Assembly: GCA_963457665.1 (NCBI GenBank)
Contig: OY735206.1
Location: forward strand, 54,979,484-55,043,483
DNA from: Thysanoteuthis rhombus
Lineage: Eukaryota; Mollusca; Cephalopoda; Oegopsida; Thysanoteuthidae
Direction: 5' to 3'
DNA: 64,000 nt
Each line of letters opens with the position of its first letter. Positions within the stretch are counted from its first letter, which is position 1. This document shows positions 43,815-58,017 of this stretch, in pieces. Both the position numbers and the translations under genes were made by a program. A model generated the notes under the pieces. That model made no database searches. It was not told the DNA's origin and was given only the letters and a program-made list of their open reading frames with translations.

Positions 43815-45055
43815 AAGACATTGATCAGCCAGTCCGACCGACATCCTTTTTTTAGCACTATCTTTAATCGCAAATAACCCGGGTCACAAATAAATGCACT
43901 TGTCTATCCATCTTTCTACTTTTATCACTTTGATTCTTTGCGCCAAAACTTTCCTGATCCCATCATCTCGTTCAATGTCTTCGAAAGAAACAACCATTTT
44001 TCCTAAATACCCGGAATAACGTCGCATTAGATAACGCTAGGAAAACAAGACATTCACCATTATCAACCAGCGTCGAGTATTAAGAGATAAACACCACAGG
44101 ATTTGGGATGTTTAGTCCATGACGTGGTTTGTTTGATTAACTGTCATTCCAAAAGATGTTTATAGTGAAGAGTGATTCTATAATTAGCATTGATTTATCT
44201 TGGCAGGTAAATAGGGATGAAAGACAGCATTTTCTTCTTGTAATCCTCATCCATAATTGGCATCCAAGAGTTTTACAGAAAAAGGGTTTTGAAGCATCAA
44301 AACAGTAAAGTGTTGTCAAAAGAAACACCTAGAAAACGTTTCTCTTCACCCTGTTTGAATTAGGGATAAATCTTCTTTCCTTTTCTTCTCCATCTGGATT
44401 TAAATTGCTTCATTTGTATTGACAAGTACTGGGGTAAGTTAATCCTTTGAACTTCGATGCGAACGTACCATCCGTCTTATGTAAGTCATATGTACATATA
44501 TACAGATATTTCAAGCGTTTCAAAAGTCAACTTTACTCTACTTTTTTCTTTTACGTGCACCCCTTCCTCTCCCTCCTATACTCCAGTTTCGTAGATTTCC
44601 CACCAACTTGACTGCCAACTCAGCCTAACATACTATCTTGACAATTTTGTTTTTATCCGGGAATGCCAAACAGTTTTTCTCTTGCAAATGAATGGTAATT
44701 GCTTCTTTGCTGTAACCCATTCGGGCCAACAAATGATCTTTTTCATACGAACCCTTCACTTTGGGATAGTGGGGAGGCCTTCATTAGAAAAGATTATATA
44801 AAGATATGAACTCTCTTATGCAAAGAAACATGTAAATTTTATCAACACATGATAATGAGAGTAACGATGTGGGGCACAACCGACGTGGGAAATTAGGATC
44901 TCGCCAGTGTAACCAACGTAGTGAATGGGAATATATAGTGCTCCATATTTTAGAAAATGATAAAGTTGCTGAATTTAGAGAATATTTTAAAAAAATAATA
45001 AACACGAAAAAAAATCATAAAAATTAATTTGTGGTCCACGAAGGCTCTTCTTCAA
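43815..45055. other. no recognised feature
   Basis: Mixed AT-rich DNA. Minus frames at 44137-44328 and 44784-45005 have no motif. No repeats of note. Confidence 0.4.
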
Positions 45056-45485
45056 GATGAACATCATCATCAGTCTTTTATCGTCTGGCATTAGACATAG
45101 ACCTTTCTCAGGATTCGCCAGACTTCACTTTCAGGAGCCAATACATTCCGAATTTGTCTAGTTCTTCTGCCCATTTCGTATTCTGCCAGCCTCAGTCTTG
45201 CATGTGATATTTGAGGATCCATGTTATGAGTCGTGATGTCCATCGGTTGTCTGCCATTCTTACAACATCGCCTGCCCATTGCCGGTTTAGTTTTCAAACT
45301 GATGCGATGATGTTTCGGACTCCTGTTTTCTCCTTGATATAATGTGCTGTTCTGTGTTATCTCCATGTGAGGTTGAACGTGAATATGTCATGTACACGTT
45401 ACACGCTTTCCAGTTTGGGGGTCTGCTTCTGGTTATGTACCTTTTTTCAGCTCCGTAGGTGACTATTAAAGGATACATTGGTTAC
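45056..45485 (-). pseudogene. RTE-like LINE 3' fragment, (TGA)n-tail family, copy 9
   Basis: Minus strand: GAEKRYI near 45440, LHMEITQNSTLYQGENRSP near 45365-45310, KTKPAMGRRCCKNGRQPM in a shifted frame (original AGDVVRMADNRW), DPQISHARLRLAEYEMG, the RTRQIRN region, then KVYV, a stop in place of Gln, and TGATGATGATG at 45063-45073. Frame shifts separate the parts. Confidence 0.7.
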
Positions 45486-46080
45486 GTATTCTTTCTTTTC
45501 GGACTACTTGGATTTCAAATATCTATCATCTCCATATTGGATATACTGGATGTTAGTTTTAATATACACAGCGAACTAACGAAAATCTGATCTTTTTGTT
45601 AGCTTATGACGTGCTGTATGTCTTTGGAGGAACGTGTGATATCATCGATATCATGGGGGGAGGACGGATGATGTATATAATAAAATATGACATTGCAAAC
45701 TTTGCATTTGGCTCCCGTATCTTTTGCCGAACGTGAAGAAAATGTTTGAAACTTCAAACTTTAGACTGAAAGTTCAGATTCACAACTAATGATATACTTT
45801 GGTATAACAGATGTTTTGTAAGAGTCAGACGTAAAACATTAAATCAGTGTATTTTTCTGTGACTGCATCAAGTGGAAATTTGAAACGAGAATGGTCATTG
45901 ATAATTTTGAATTGCCCCATTAATTGACCAAATACACACACATACATACATAAATACATACATACATACATATGTATGCTTAAAACGTGAAGTATATAAC
46001 TGATGCATGATACCAGCCATGCCAAACGGATCCGGGACAAAACCACATAGAAATGAAACACAGAGGGGAAGGGAAAGAAC
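45486..46080. other. no gene; short ATAC-rich run
   Basis: A CATA-rich run at 45936-45975. Nothing else is recognised. Confidence 0.4.
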
Positions 46081-46340
46081 TATGTTAGGAAAAACTCTTA
46101 ATGGTAGAAAATGATCAATATGGATCGGATAGTGGCCCGGGTTGAAGAATATCGTGCAAATAATTAAGCAATACAAATGGAGATGGTCGGGACACATAGC
46201 GAGAATGAACGATTACAGATGGCAGGAAATACTGAACGATTAGTGACAGCGGGACAGTACCCGCAGTAAGAAAAAACAGACGCAAGATAGATACGAGATA
46301 GAAAACTTTGCCGGTAAGAAATGGCAGAGATTGACGCAAT
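46081..46340 (+). pseudogene. RTE-like LINE fragment, second family
   Basis: Plus strand: LKNIVQIIKQYKWRWSGHIARMNDYRW at 46142-46223 (core SGHIARMNDYRW), a frame change, [21 protein letters not shown] at 46270-46333. This is the tail region of an RTE-type endonuclease-reverse transcriptase (AGHIAR...[12 protein letters not shown] pattern). It is cut off by a (TA)n array before the expected end. Confidence 0.65.
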
Positions 46341-46355
46341 CACATTCGTCACAAA

Positions 46356-46360
<5 letters not shown>

Positions 46361-46446
<86 letters not shown>

Positions 46447-46490
46447 ATGTGTGTGTGTGTGTGTATGCGTGTGTGTGCGTATATGTGTGT
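46361..46490. repeat. compound (TA)n(GT)n microsatellite
   Basis: About 38 TA units, then GT units with scattered A and C substitutions to about 46490. Confidence 0.95.
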
Positions 46491-46494
46491 ATTT

Positions 46495-48385
<1,891 letters not shown>

Positions 48386-48800
48386 AGGTCTCCCACAAAA
48401 GCTGCGCCGTTCTTTCGCCTTTATTGGACCAGAATTGGACAAGAGCTTTCTTCGGAATGGTAGAACAGATGTAGGGAATTTTTTAAACATCAGTCTCCGG
48501 GATGGACCTGGTGGTGAAATCCATGGAACTGATCCCTGGGTTTGAAGATGGCTCAAGATTCTTTGACTATTATTTGCAAAAATAGTCTTTGCACCATGCC
48601 TGAATGATATTTGATGTGTTAGCAGGTGCACCATCTTGATAAAATAATCATCACTCTTCAAAGTCCGGAATTAACACCTCTTTCTTCAAGTATTTGAAGA
48701 TTATCTCCGCTTTTCACCTTCTCAAACTCCACAAAAGATAAAAAAAGACCTTGTTCCATCTGATGAAATTAGGGCTCACACCAGTAATATACGGGCCATA
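48386..48800 (-). pseudogene. Tc1/mariner-superfamily transposase relic
   Basis: On the minus strand one frame reads YQDGAPANTSNIIQAWCKDYF (about 48645-48583), two stops, SKNLEPSSNPGISSMDF, then LVQFWSNKGER near 48420. Family pattern: FQQDGAPAHT...W...NF...WPPSSPDLNPMDFSVW, where QQD and SPD supply the second and third catalytic acids. Here QD is kept but SPD has become SNP, so the site is destroyed. Upstream, around 48770, ISSDGTRSFFIFCG in another frame fits the preceding beta-strand region. First catalytic Asp and terminal inverted repeats were not found. Confidence 0.7.
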
Positions 48801-50073
48801 ACATGCCAAATGTGCTCCTCCTGGTAATCCAGAGTTTCGTATTGTGCAGCCCTTCCTCTGCCAACCCCACTGGAAGAAGTCACGGGTGTGAGGTAAGGGC
48901 TTTAAGTTACATATAGATTATAATTACTCACTCATCCTGAGCTCAGACAGATTACAAAAACAGACTCGAATACATACTAAGGGTTTCCAACGAAAATTGT
49001 TCACAATACTTGGATTCGATTATGCAAATCATTGGTATCTCCAAAAAAAAAAGCGGCCACAGAGGAGAGGAAGAGTAGAATTCTTTGGAAATATGGAATT
49101 GAGATTTTTCACGATTAACTGTATAACCAGGACAGTAGGTCCAGTCATATGAAGAAAAAGAACCATTGTGTTATTCTGCAAATAACAAAACTAGCAAATA
49201 TACGATAAAAATAGGAATTACACGATTGATTTACTATAAAGCGTATTTTTGGTACTTTCCTCTGTCATCTTTACTTGTCTATTCTTCATCTTATCTATCA
49301 AATCCTGGCTTGTACCAAATCTGACCAAAAAAAACAAAAAACAAATTTCATATGTAAATGCAGACACAAACACACGTATATCGGCGTATATTATTAAGCA
49401 AAATCAATCTCTTACGGCGAGAAACTGAGGCAGAAAACACAACGAACACATGGAAATAAAACTACAGGTTTTAATAGTCGCTCACTTGAAACTGTTACGT
49501 GACCAACTTTTTTTTACCAGCATGCCGTGTTAGGGGTGATCAAATAGAATATTTGAAATAGAGGTGATCAATGAATAAATTACTTTTGTAAGATCACTGA
49601 AAAGTTCGAATTTAAAAAAAAAGAATAAATTAAGCGACCAAATGTAGGATTGACTTGCATCGTAAATTGATCCCCACCCCCAATAAAGACCTCTTCAGGG
49701 TGGGAATTCAAAAAAATCAAAAGAACTGTTTTCTTCTTGACATAATATGAATTAGATGCTAAAACTTTTAGCTCTTTTGTTGCATTGTTGTGGCCTGTAC
49801 GCGCAATACATATATAGTCAGCAAGACCAGTTTAAAAAGCGAAAAAACAAAAACAATGTTGAAAGTTCTGGTGACAGTTGTGGACCAATATTAGCAAAAT
49901 ACACCCACCAGCTATTCACAGAGAAGCCGTCCCTCACTGTCCCCTGAATATGACCTTGGGTCACATTTGATACAATCCTACCGATCTGTAGCAAATATCT
50001 GCTGAGACACATGTTTGTCATTGATGAAGTGCTATGCTGTAGATAGGTATGAATCGTATATTATTGAGTATTT

Positions 50074-50077
<4 letters not shown>

Positions 50078-50133
<56 letters not shown>

Positions 50134-50137
50134 ATAG
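50078..50137. repeat. (TA)n microsatellite
   Basis: About 29 TA units with one ATTATA slip near 50122. Confidence 0.95.
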
Positions 50138-52259
50138 CGATGTACTCATGAAATGAAATATGTGTGTTTGAACGTGTTTGAGATACTGGCGTATGTACGT
50201 GTTATCTTTTACAGCATAAATAAATAATACAATGAGTACACTTGATTTTCTACGGCAATATCACGAGGTGCAATCAATTAATATTTGGTATTAGCTGCAA
50301 AGAGGCTGGTCTAATGGGAATATATTCAAATTAAAGTTAGCGTGTGAAAAAGAATGTATGAACCCGATGTGGAATAGGCAAATTTACACGCTTGTTTGCA
50401 CAGACTGACGAGGTTTGTTTGGAAAGCATGTAGCCATTCGGAATAAATTTGGCAACCAATCTGAGGTGGCGTAATGAACACGCTTGAACAGAAGCTCTCT
50501 CGTGGTGTTACTCAGTCGACAGTGAGACATTATTGAGTTAAGCGATAATGACCAAGTAAGTATATAAGCCTAACCATTCTCAACGTCTTACAACAGTTTT
50601 TCCTGGTCGAAACATCGCATCACCCAGAGTCCATACTTGGATCCCTGTTATTTCCATTTTCCCCCGAAATCAAAATAGCTGTTGAAACTAGAGAGGGGGG
50701 TCTGAACTATAGACAAAATTATTGAGAAGGCAACGGAGTAGCTGATAGCGATCCCGAAAGGGTTTGATGACTGTTTAAAAATTGGAAGGGATGCTGGGAT
50801 AGGTATGGAAGGCTCCAAGAGGAATAGTTTGAAGAGGACTAAGGCACTATTGCTATAGGTAGCCAATTTCTTCGTCCATATTGAATAGCTGTATACTTTC
50901 CGAAAAGACCCCGTATAATCGCAATATTAAAAATTACAAATGGTTTGGTTTCGCGATTTAAGAACTTTGGAAGATGTTTCATGACTATAAGGCCTTTAGA
51001 CGACGGGACATATATTGCAGGATTGTCCCTCAGCCGGTGCAAGGAATCTTCAAGTTGAAATATTCACAAGATATATATAGAGATGAATATTATGACTTTA
51101 CAAGGTCTGGCTGGAAATTATCAAGCCATCGATATAATCGTGATTTTTAAAGCTTCTTAGGTGCTTCGATATGAATTGTGCGGAGACTAGCATGAAAATA
51201 AAGTGTTCATATTACTGGTTAATTAATATCACGGCAGAGTTTCAGGCGTAAAAGATTGTGGTTGGAGCCTATTTTGGTAGCTCAATTATATTCAGAGTCA
51301 CTTGAGAACGACTAACTTCTGTACTATGAGATGTATTCTCGAGATTCATCCGAGGCTGCTTTTATATTCACATTTTTCTTCAAAGTATTTTTGTTGCCAA
51401 ACGGCTGATAGGCGAAAACAACAAACTAGAGGAAGACAACTACGCAAAATACTCTCAATATTTTCGTCTTTTTTGTTGTTGATCGAGTTATGACAAGACT
51501 ATATTTCTTCATGGTAATTGTCAGTATATTTACGACCGAATTACATTCTTTATACAAATCATAAAATCATATCAGTATTTGTAATCTTTGGCACCGAATT
51601 TTTTAAATGGTTACTGCCGGATATTGACTGAACACAAACTTCTAAAATTCTAAAATGTTTAAAAAAAACCAAAAAACAGTCGTCTCACCTCACGTGGAAG
51701 ATTAGTTGAATACAATCTTTCTAACACTATTAACCCTTACTACATCTCCGTGTGAATCTCAGCTAAGGTCAATAAAGACCAAAATTCTCTTAATTTCATC
51801 GTCTGTATCCCTGAGAGTATAAGAAGAGGGTATGAACAATACTACTGTTGATCATGACCTGCTTTGCCTGATATCCGTGGACATCCACACAGAGCCAGGA
51901 TCCATAGTCAGTAAGAAAGAACTTTAGCTGACTAGCGTCATTAAAACCAGTTGAATTTTAAAATCTTGTAAACCCATAACGTAACACTTCTGTCGCTTGG
52001 CTTTTTGAAATATTTCTGCGTACAAAATTCTCTCTATCTCACTTGATCAGTTTTTGACAAGTTGACCAATCACGGTGTAATGTATCGAAATCGTGACAAG
52101 CGTAATAATATTATATACATTTGCTAAATTTACTCCAGCCTGGACCAAAACTGGATGTATAGGGCACCTTGTGTGGTTTAGACTCCTTTCGAAACTCTTT
52201 TGTCTGCCATTGCCTCATTGATAGGCGCCTCGATCTTCACTAAGGTTACCTCGTACGGC

Positions 52260-52370
52260 AACAAACCACGTGTACGGTGTACCCGTAGATATCGAACTCA
52301 TTACGCTAGCTCGTAGCGTACCAGACTAGTTTTCAAACCATTCTAAGTTTGGTAGCCGATTTTATTCTCG
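52260..52370 (-). other. weak tRNA-like segment
   Basis: Minus strand: GAGTTCGATATCTACGGG is box B-like, and CTGGTACGCTACGAGCTAGCG precedes it where the anticodon arm would be. CGGCTACCAAACTTAG could be a poor box A. It may be a SINE head; the evidence is thin. Confidence 0.25.
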
Positions 52371-53373
52371 CTTATTCTTGGCATAATTTGTCTCATAGAT
52401 CTGTGTCTCTTAAACTATATCAGAGTCATTCACACGCAGGTTCTTATCGCGATATTTCATTCACACGAGACTTAACCTCCTTACGTTTCTGATCATTTTT
52501 GTTTTATTCTCCCTTGGGTATACTCTTATACAGAATTCTTTTTCATCATGACCCCCAGCCCGAAAAAAAAAAATCGAATTAAGTCATTTCACAAGCCTGT
52601 ATTTTACCGTAGTTTTTTTTTCAACATCCTAAATGTATGTAAAGAAAACTAGGAGTGGCAAAAAATTAACACGGAAAATGAACCAGCAAAGACTGGGACT
52701 CAAGTTCTTTACAGTTTTGATCTCTTCATTTTCATTCTCCCTTGTGTATGACTTTGTACGTCATACATTCTGAAACATGGGCTCATCTGGTTTATCCAAA
52801 AAGTTCATATATCAGAACAAACTTAGGAAATATCATTCTCCTCTGAATTTGAAAAAAAGTAGGTGCATAGAAAAGAAAATTGACACGCCTGACTGCTGCA
52901 GGGGGAAAATCCACTCCTACTTTTATCACCACTGGAGATGATTACTGCAACTTTTGTATTGTATATATGAGAGAATCAAGAAATATACCAATTATCTTTT
53001 TAATATAAATGTATTTTTATCAGAATAAGATAAACTCTTGTGTATGTGCAAGATAAATGATCGTAGATATGTAGAATTTGGTAATTTGGTTCAGCCCGTT
53101 GAAGAACCGCCTCCTAACCACTTGATCGTTATTTCAAATCACGGTAAGGAAATGTTAATTTTATGAATGTATTCATTGATTTGAATGAAATAAACCCTGG
53201 CGTATTTCTAGCATTAGTTTTTTATGGATATGTAAGTCTTGTCAATTAAACCAGTAAGAGATACGATTACTAATCTGTTGGTCGTGATTCCACGGCCGGG
53301 GAATGTGATTATTACTTTTTCAAAATCGGTGAGGTTTTCCTTGTTGTTCTTGTTACAGTTGTATATCAGTATA

Positions 53374-53660
53374 TTAGAGAGAAAACAGGAGTCTGAGACA
53401 GCATAGAATCTACCAGAAAACTTATATGGCAATGGGTCGGTCATGTTGCAAGAAATGCAGACAACCGATGGATATCACGACTCACAACATGGATCCCCAG
53501 AGGTCATATGCGCAACCAAAGCCGACAATACAAAATGGAGAGGCAAACTAGACAAATTCAGAAAGTACTAGCTACGTGATATCCATGATAGAGAGGTGCT
53601 GCGAATCCTAGGGAAGGTCCATGACCAACCACAGACAATTAAAGACTGATTATGATGATA
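53374..53660 (+). pseudogene. RTE-like LINE 3' fragment, (TGA)n-tail family, copy 10
   Basis: Plus strand: ENRSLRQHRIYQKTYMAMG in one frame for IESTRKLIWQWVGHVARN in another, NADNRWISRLTTWIPRGHMR, NQSRQYKMER, and then, after frame changes, LRILGKVHDQPQTIKD followed by TGATTATGATGAT. The eroded tail still shows three TGA codons. A 70-residue part is nearly readable. Confidence 0.8.
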
Positions 53661-54035
53661 CCAGAAGTGCTGGCACACGTGGTCCTTGTAACTGCAGGGT
53701 TGGTGTGCTGGGCCCTGACAGTATGATTTATGAGATGAGCTCTGAACATTTAAAAAAGAAATAATCTGAATAAATCTATAAAAAAGATTGAATGAAGACG
53801 CAGTCACAAGGCTTGTCACGCCATCACCTATATAATCTTTTTAATTTTTATCAAATTCATCAAAACATCGCAGAATTAACTGTAAATACGACGAATTGAA
53901 ACAAAAGAATTCGTGACACCTCACCAGGAGATCACTTTTAGATAATTTTGTTTAAATACATATGTTTCAAATGAACAAGTGCATGACTGTCTGTCAGCAC
54001 ATTGTCAGTAGATAAATGACAGACAAAACAAAGAT
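53661..54035. other. no recognised feature
   Basis: AT-rich DNA; nothing supportable. Confidence 0.45.
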
Positions 54036-54360
54036 GTAAAATACAACTATGCATACATGTTATAAACACATATATACAGCTTGCATACATGCAGGTATGG
54101 TGTACGCGGGTGCATATATACGCGTGTGTAAAGAGGTGTGTATATGATCTGTGATCGTGAGTGTATGTGAATGAAGCATTGATATGCGTGTGCATTTTAG
54201 TATGTGGCATGTGTCAGTGTGTAGCGTATACACATGAATTTGTGTACTCGCCAAAGTGACAAGTGAGGATGTGGTATGTAGGTATTATGATTGCGTGCAT
54301 ATATACATGTACGCATATGTGCATGTTTGTGACCTGTATGTATGTGTTTATGTTGGTAAT
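54036..54360. repeat. alternating purine-pyrimidine (TG/CA/TA) region
   Basis: Over about 320 bases the + strand is dominated by TGTG, TGCA, CATA, TACG and GCGT words, a degenerate mixture of (GT)n, (CA)n and (TA)n. The open H/T/Y/C-rich frames on the minus strand come from it. Confidence 0.6.
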
Positions 54361-56841
54361 TTCATAATTTTCGATGATCAGTTGTTTGATAAAGCCATTC
54401 TATAGCAGTAAGAAAGCCCCGAAGAAGTCGGATCCCCACCCTCTAAATTACAGTCAACAATAACAGATGAAAAAACGTGAACATTCTACATCTTAGGTAA
54501 GCATAAAAAAAAATTATTTCATTGTTATAATAAATTTGAAAGTCTATGATCGATAATTAACCCTGATTTGCAAAACAAAAGAATTAGATAGTCGGACTTA
54601 CGTACTTTCGAATTCAAAATACTTGAGTCCGAAGCTCAAGTTCGGTATAATTTATATCATTCATCAACGAGTCAATCCTCATTAAAACGTCGGAAACAAT
54701 AGTAAATTATCATTGCATCAGAAATTTTTACTAAAAGTGTGGTTTGTAATGCAATATATATAAATAAAATATAGAGTGTAAAAAATTAGACAGCTCATGA
54801 CCAGCTAACTGACACGTTTGTTGCTTGTAACTTCCGAAAAAGAAGGTTTTGAGGTTGAAGATAAAGAAAAAATTGACGTGTGACTCAATTATGCACATCT
54901 CAACGCTCTATTGCAAAATTTGAACAAGTTTTTTTGAAGGCTTAATTTTAGATGTTAGTTTTAAATGAAAGAAAAAGTACGTTTGCATACCCCAAAAGAG
55001 GATTTCTGTACGGTGGGGTCGACTTAAAAAATTCTTCCTGAAGGTTTTCCTAGAAAACACATTTTCAGAAAAAAAATCCACTCTCAATTGAATGCACCCA
55101 AAATAAAAAAATAAAAAAATGGGCATGTTAGAACATTTCAATGACATTTTCTAATTTGTCTGTAAATTGCGCTGAATTTCCTAATGCAAATTCTCATACT
55201 TCACCCGCCCAGAATTATTTCCAAGAATTTAATGTTTACACAAATAATTCTCACTTGATAACTTTCGACATTTTTTCCTATTATTAACACAAATATTATT
55301 ACGAAAAAAAAAGATCGATTATGAGTAACAGACATTTTATTGACACAAGACAATTTTTGTCAAAAGTTCGTGGTAGTCGCAAAAACTTCATACCAACACT
55401 ATTTATCGCCCAAAACTTTACTTATGATATCTCATTTAGTTATTTTTTATTAAACTGCTTTATGCATTGTTTGTAATATATTTCACAGAGCAAGTCTGAG
55501 CACATCAGCTTTTTATTTCAAGAAGTAAAGTTCAAAATCGTGATCAAAGATCCGAAATAACCGGTAACTTTTTGTGAAACGGTGCAAATTAAACACATTT
55601 ACTGTAACTGTCTATTCTGTGGCTGTACTTTGAACTGATCATCAATTCAAGTAGGTTTTCATCACATATGGTAGAAAAGAGGTGACACAATAACAACTTT
55701 ACCTTTAAACTGAGTTGAGAGTTGAGAGATGCTCGCTGTTAACAAGTATTTTCCACTACATCAAAAGCAAAAGTAAGTTAAAATTCTTCAATACCCAGTT
55801 TTTAAGTAATCATTAAATCAAATAATTTCCGTCGAATCCTTTACTCCCCAAAAAGGCTACTTTATCTTTGTAAGATTTTTGATTATAAGGTTTAACTTTT
55901 GCTACCATCGGATATCAATGATGTTGTAACAAAGTTAATGTTTGGCAACAAAGCTTACAATCGAAAACTGTCTGGAATGTCCTTTAAGTATGCAAAAGTA
56001 ATTTTTTTTACTCCTAACATCATTCTATTTCGTACAAGTAAACAAAAATTAACACTTCAAAGAAGATATCTGAACAATAGCAACACTTGATAATTTTTTT
56101 AAGCCTAAGAATAAAGATAGACAACTATTTATCGATACCCCACTTCATGTCATTAAATACTGAAACTGTAAAAACTACTATAATTATGCAAAATTGATTA
56201 TTTTTATACCATTTCATTTAGACATATGTAGGGCTTATTTATGTAAAATATAAAAAGTGTATACGGCTTACACTCTTAAAAATGGATAGAAAAGTACCGA
56301 GATATATTTTGTGAGTTACAAATATTGTACATTAAAAAGAAATAATTAGATTTTTTTTTGAAAAATTGCTGATAAAATCTTATTTGATCAATGGAATTTG
56401 AATCTAACCTAAAACGCAAGATCACAAATTTGAGTAGGATCATTCCAAGCATTGATAAACCTGTAGAATTAGAAAAAATAATCTCCATAAAACTGCCATA
56501 GATGTGTAACTCAAGTAGAGATACAAGAAAAAAATCTCAAATATATTATCTAAGAATATCTAAAAAAAGTTCTTTATTCAAAATGATCTGAAAAGATCAC
56601 CCATACAAGATTTGAGTATTGTTTGTCCAAAATGCCAACAGAGACCCTCAAAAGCAGTTAGAAAAATAAACAAACAAAATAGACGGTGCCCAACGATGTA
56701 CTCATACAGGTCTTTGAGGTTGTAGCCGCAAAAATGTGACCAGGAGCGCCTGGAGACAGTATTGCCCTATCGCCTGGTTGGTTGGGCGGACCATTTGTTG
56801 GGCTATAGTGACTTGATTGAGAAAAAACCCTCTAAAATTCG

Positions 56842-56846
<5 letters not shown>
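54361..56846. other. 2.5 kb of AT-rich DNA without recognised genes
   Basis: Long A and T runs, frames all short or I/K/N-rich. No transposon motif, RNA gene or tandem repeat is seen. Confidence 0.45.

Positions 56847-56902
<56 letters not shown>
56847..56902. repeat. compound (TA)n(GT)n microsatellite
   Basis: About 15 TA units followed by 13 GT units. Confidence 0.95.
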
Positions 56903-56908
<6 letters not shown>

Positions 56909-57265
56909 GAAAACATGTAACATTCCCGGGTTGCTAACAATGTTGGTATTTTGTATGCTCGTTTCTTGTTCATTTTTTAAGTTTTTATTCTAATTGTATC
57001 TATAAAAGCTGATTGACAATTGTTTACATATGCAAAGGTCAACTGTGTACCAATAATAATAAACAACTTTATCTGGAATTGCATTGCTCAGCAACCAATA
57101 ATTTGGATAATTCTCATTCCTATGTACCCAGATTTTGAACATATTTTGCTTTCGAATGATTGTCGTAGTGTACAAGTTGGATTGGGAAAAAATCATGCAA
57201 CATGCACAATAGTGAATGATGCTAAATATCACATGGAGCGATCACAAGACAGTGCAATACTTTAG

Positions 57266-57560
57266 AGAGAAAGAGAAGTCAGAGATATCATAAAATCCAT
57301 TAGAGAACTTAAATGTCAACGGATAAGCCATATTGTGAGAATGTCAGACAACTATTGGACATCATGACTCACAAAGTGAATCCCAAGAGATCATACGCGG
57401 AATTGTGGCCGGCAGAAAATAAAATGGCGCGACGACCTAGACGGGTTCGGGAAATATTGGCGCTGTGACTCCTACGATCGGTCTGGAATTAATTGGGGAA
57501 GGTCTACATCCAACAACGGACGTTGAAAGACTGATGATAGTGCTTATGATGATAATGGGT
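57266..57560 (+). pseudogene. RTE-like LINE 3' fragment, (TGA)n-tail family, copy 11
   Basis: Plus strand: REVRDIIKSIRELKCQR, SHIVRMSDNYW, a frame change, the GRQKIKWRDDLDGFGKYW region at about 57408-57464, then LGKVYIQQRTLKD with TGATGATAG at 57527-57540. Frame changes and a stop in the RW region kill it. The C-terminal 50 codons are well preserved. Confidence 0.8.
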
Positions 57561-57699
57561 TGGATGAAAGTTAAAAGCCAGAAGACGGTGAAGGAGTCAG
57601 ATATTTTATATCTGCTACTCTCATATCATAGTTATGCAAATCATTCTATTCTGATACGTATAAGATACATTCATATTTCAGTTACAAGAAATAATTACG
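57561..57699. other. spacer between two same-strand LINE fragments
   Basis: 140 bases of AT-rich DNA. It starts with decayed GAT repeats that may be the rest of the previous tail. Confidence 0.4.
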
Positions 57700-58015
57700 A
57701 AGAGATTGCAAAATAGCACAACACATAAGAGGCAAAACAGGAGTCCGATGTATCAAAGAATCCATAAAACATCAATTGTAATGGGCTTTTCATGTTGTGA
57801 GAATGGTAGACATTCGCTCGACATTACAACTCACAACGCAAGTTCCAAGAGATCACATACGAGAGCGAGGTCGACAAAATATGAGATAGCGTGACAGACA
57901 AGATATGTTTCGGGATATAAGCTATGAAACACTCATGATAGAGAGGTTCTCCGAATCTTGGGGAAGATCCATGTCCAACGACGGATGCTAAAAGGCAGAT
58001 GATGATGATGATGAA
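57700..58015 (+). pseudogene. RTE-like LINE 3' fragment, (TGA)n-tail family, copy 12
   Basis: Plus strand: IAQHIRGKTGVRCIKES, the MGFSCCENGRHSLDITTHN stretch (shifted frame of GHVVRMVDIRSTLQLTT), DHIRERGRQNMR, the RDKICFGI region, LRILGKIHVQRRMLKGR and then TGATGATGATGATGAAGATGA at about 57997-58017. Same region, orientation and end as the preceding copy. Confidence 0.8.
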
Positions 58016-58017
58016 GA

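Larger units (their letters stand above)
48801..53373. other. 4.5 kb without recognised genes
   Basis: AT-rich, mostly unique-looking DNA. (TA)n at about 50078-50137. A minus-strand tRNA-like pair of boxes near 52260-52370 is listed separately. 51790-51900 on the minus strand has one short open stretch (KFFLTDYGSWLCVDVHG) that I cannot assign. No other features. Confidence 0.4.
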
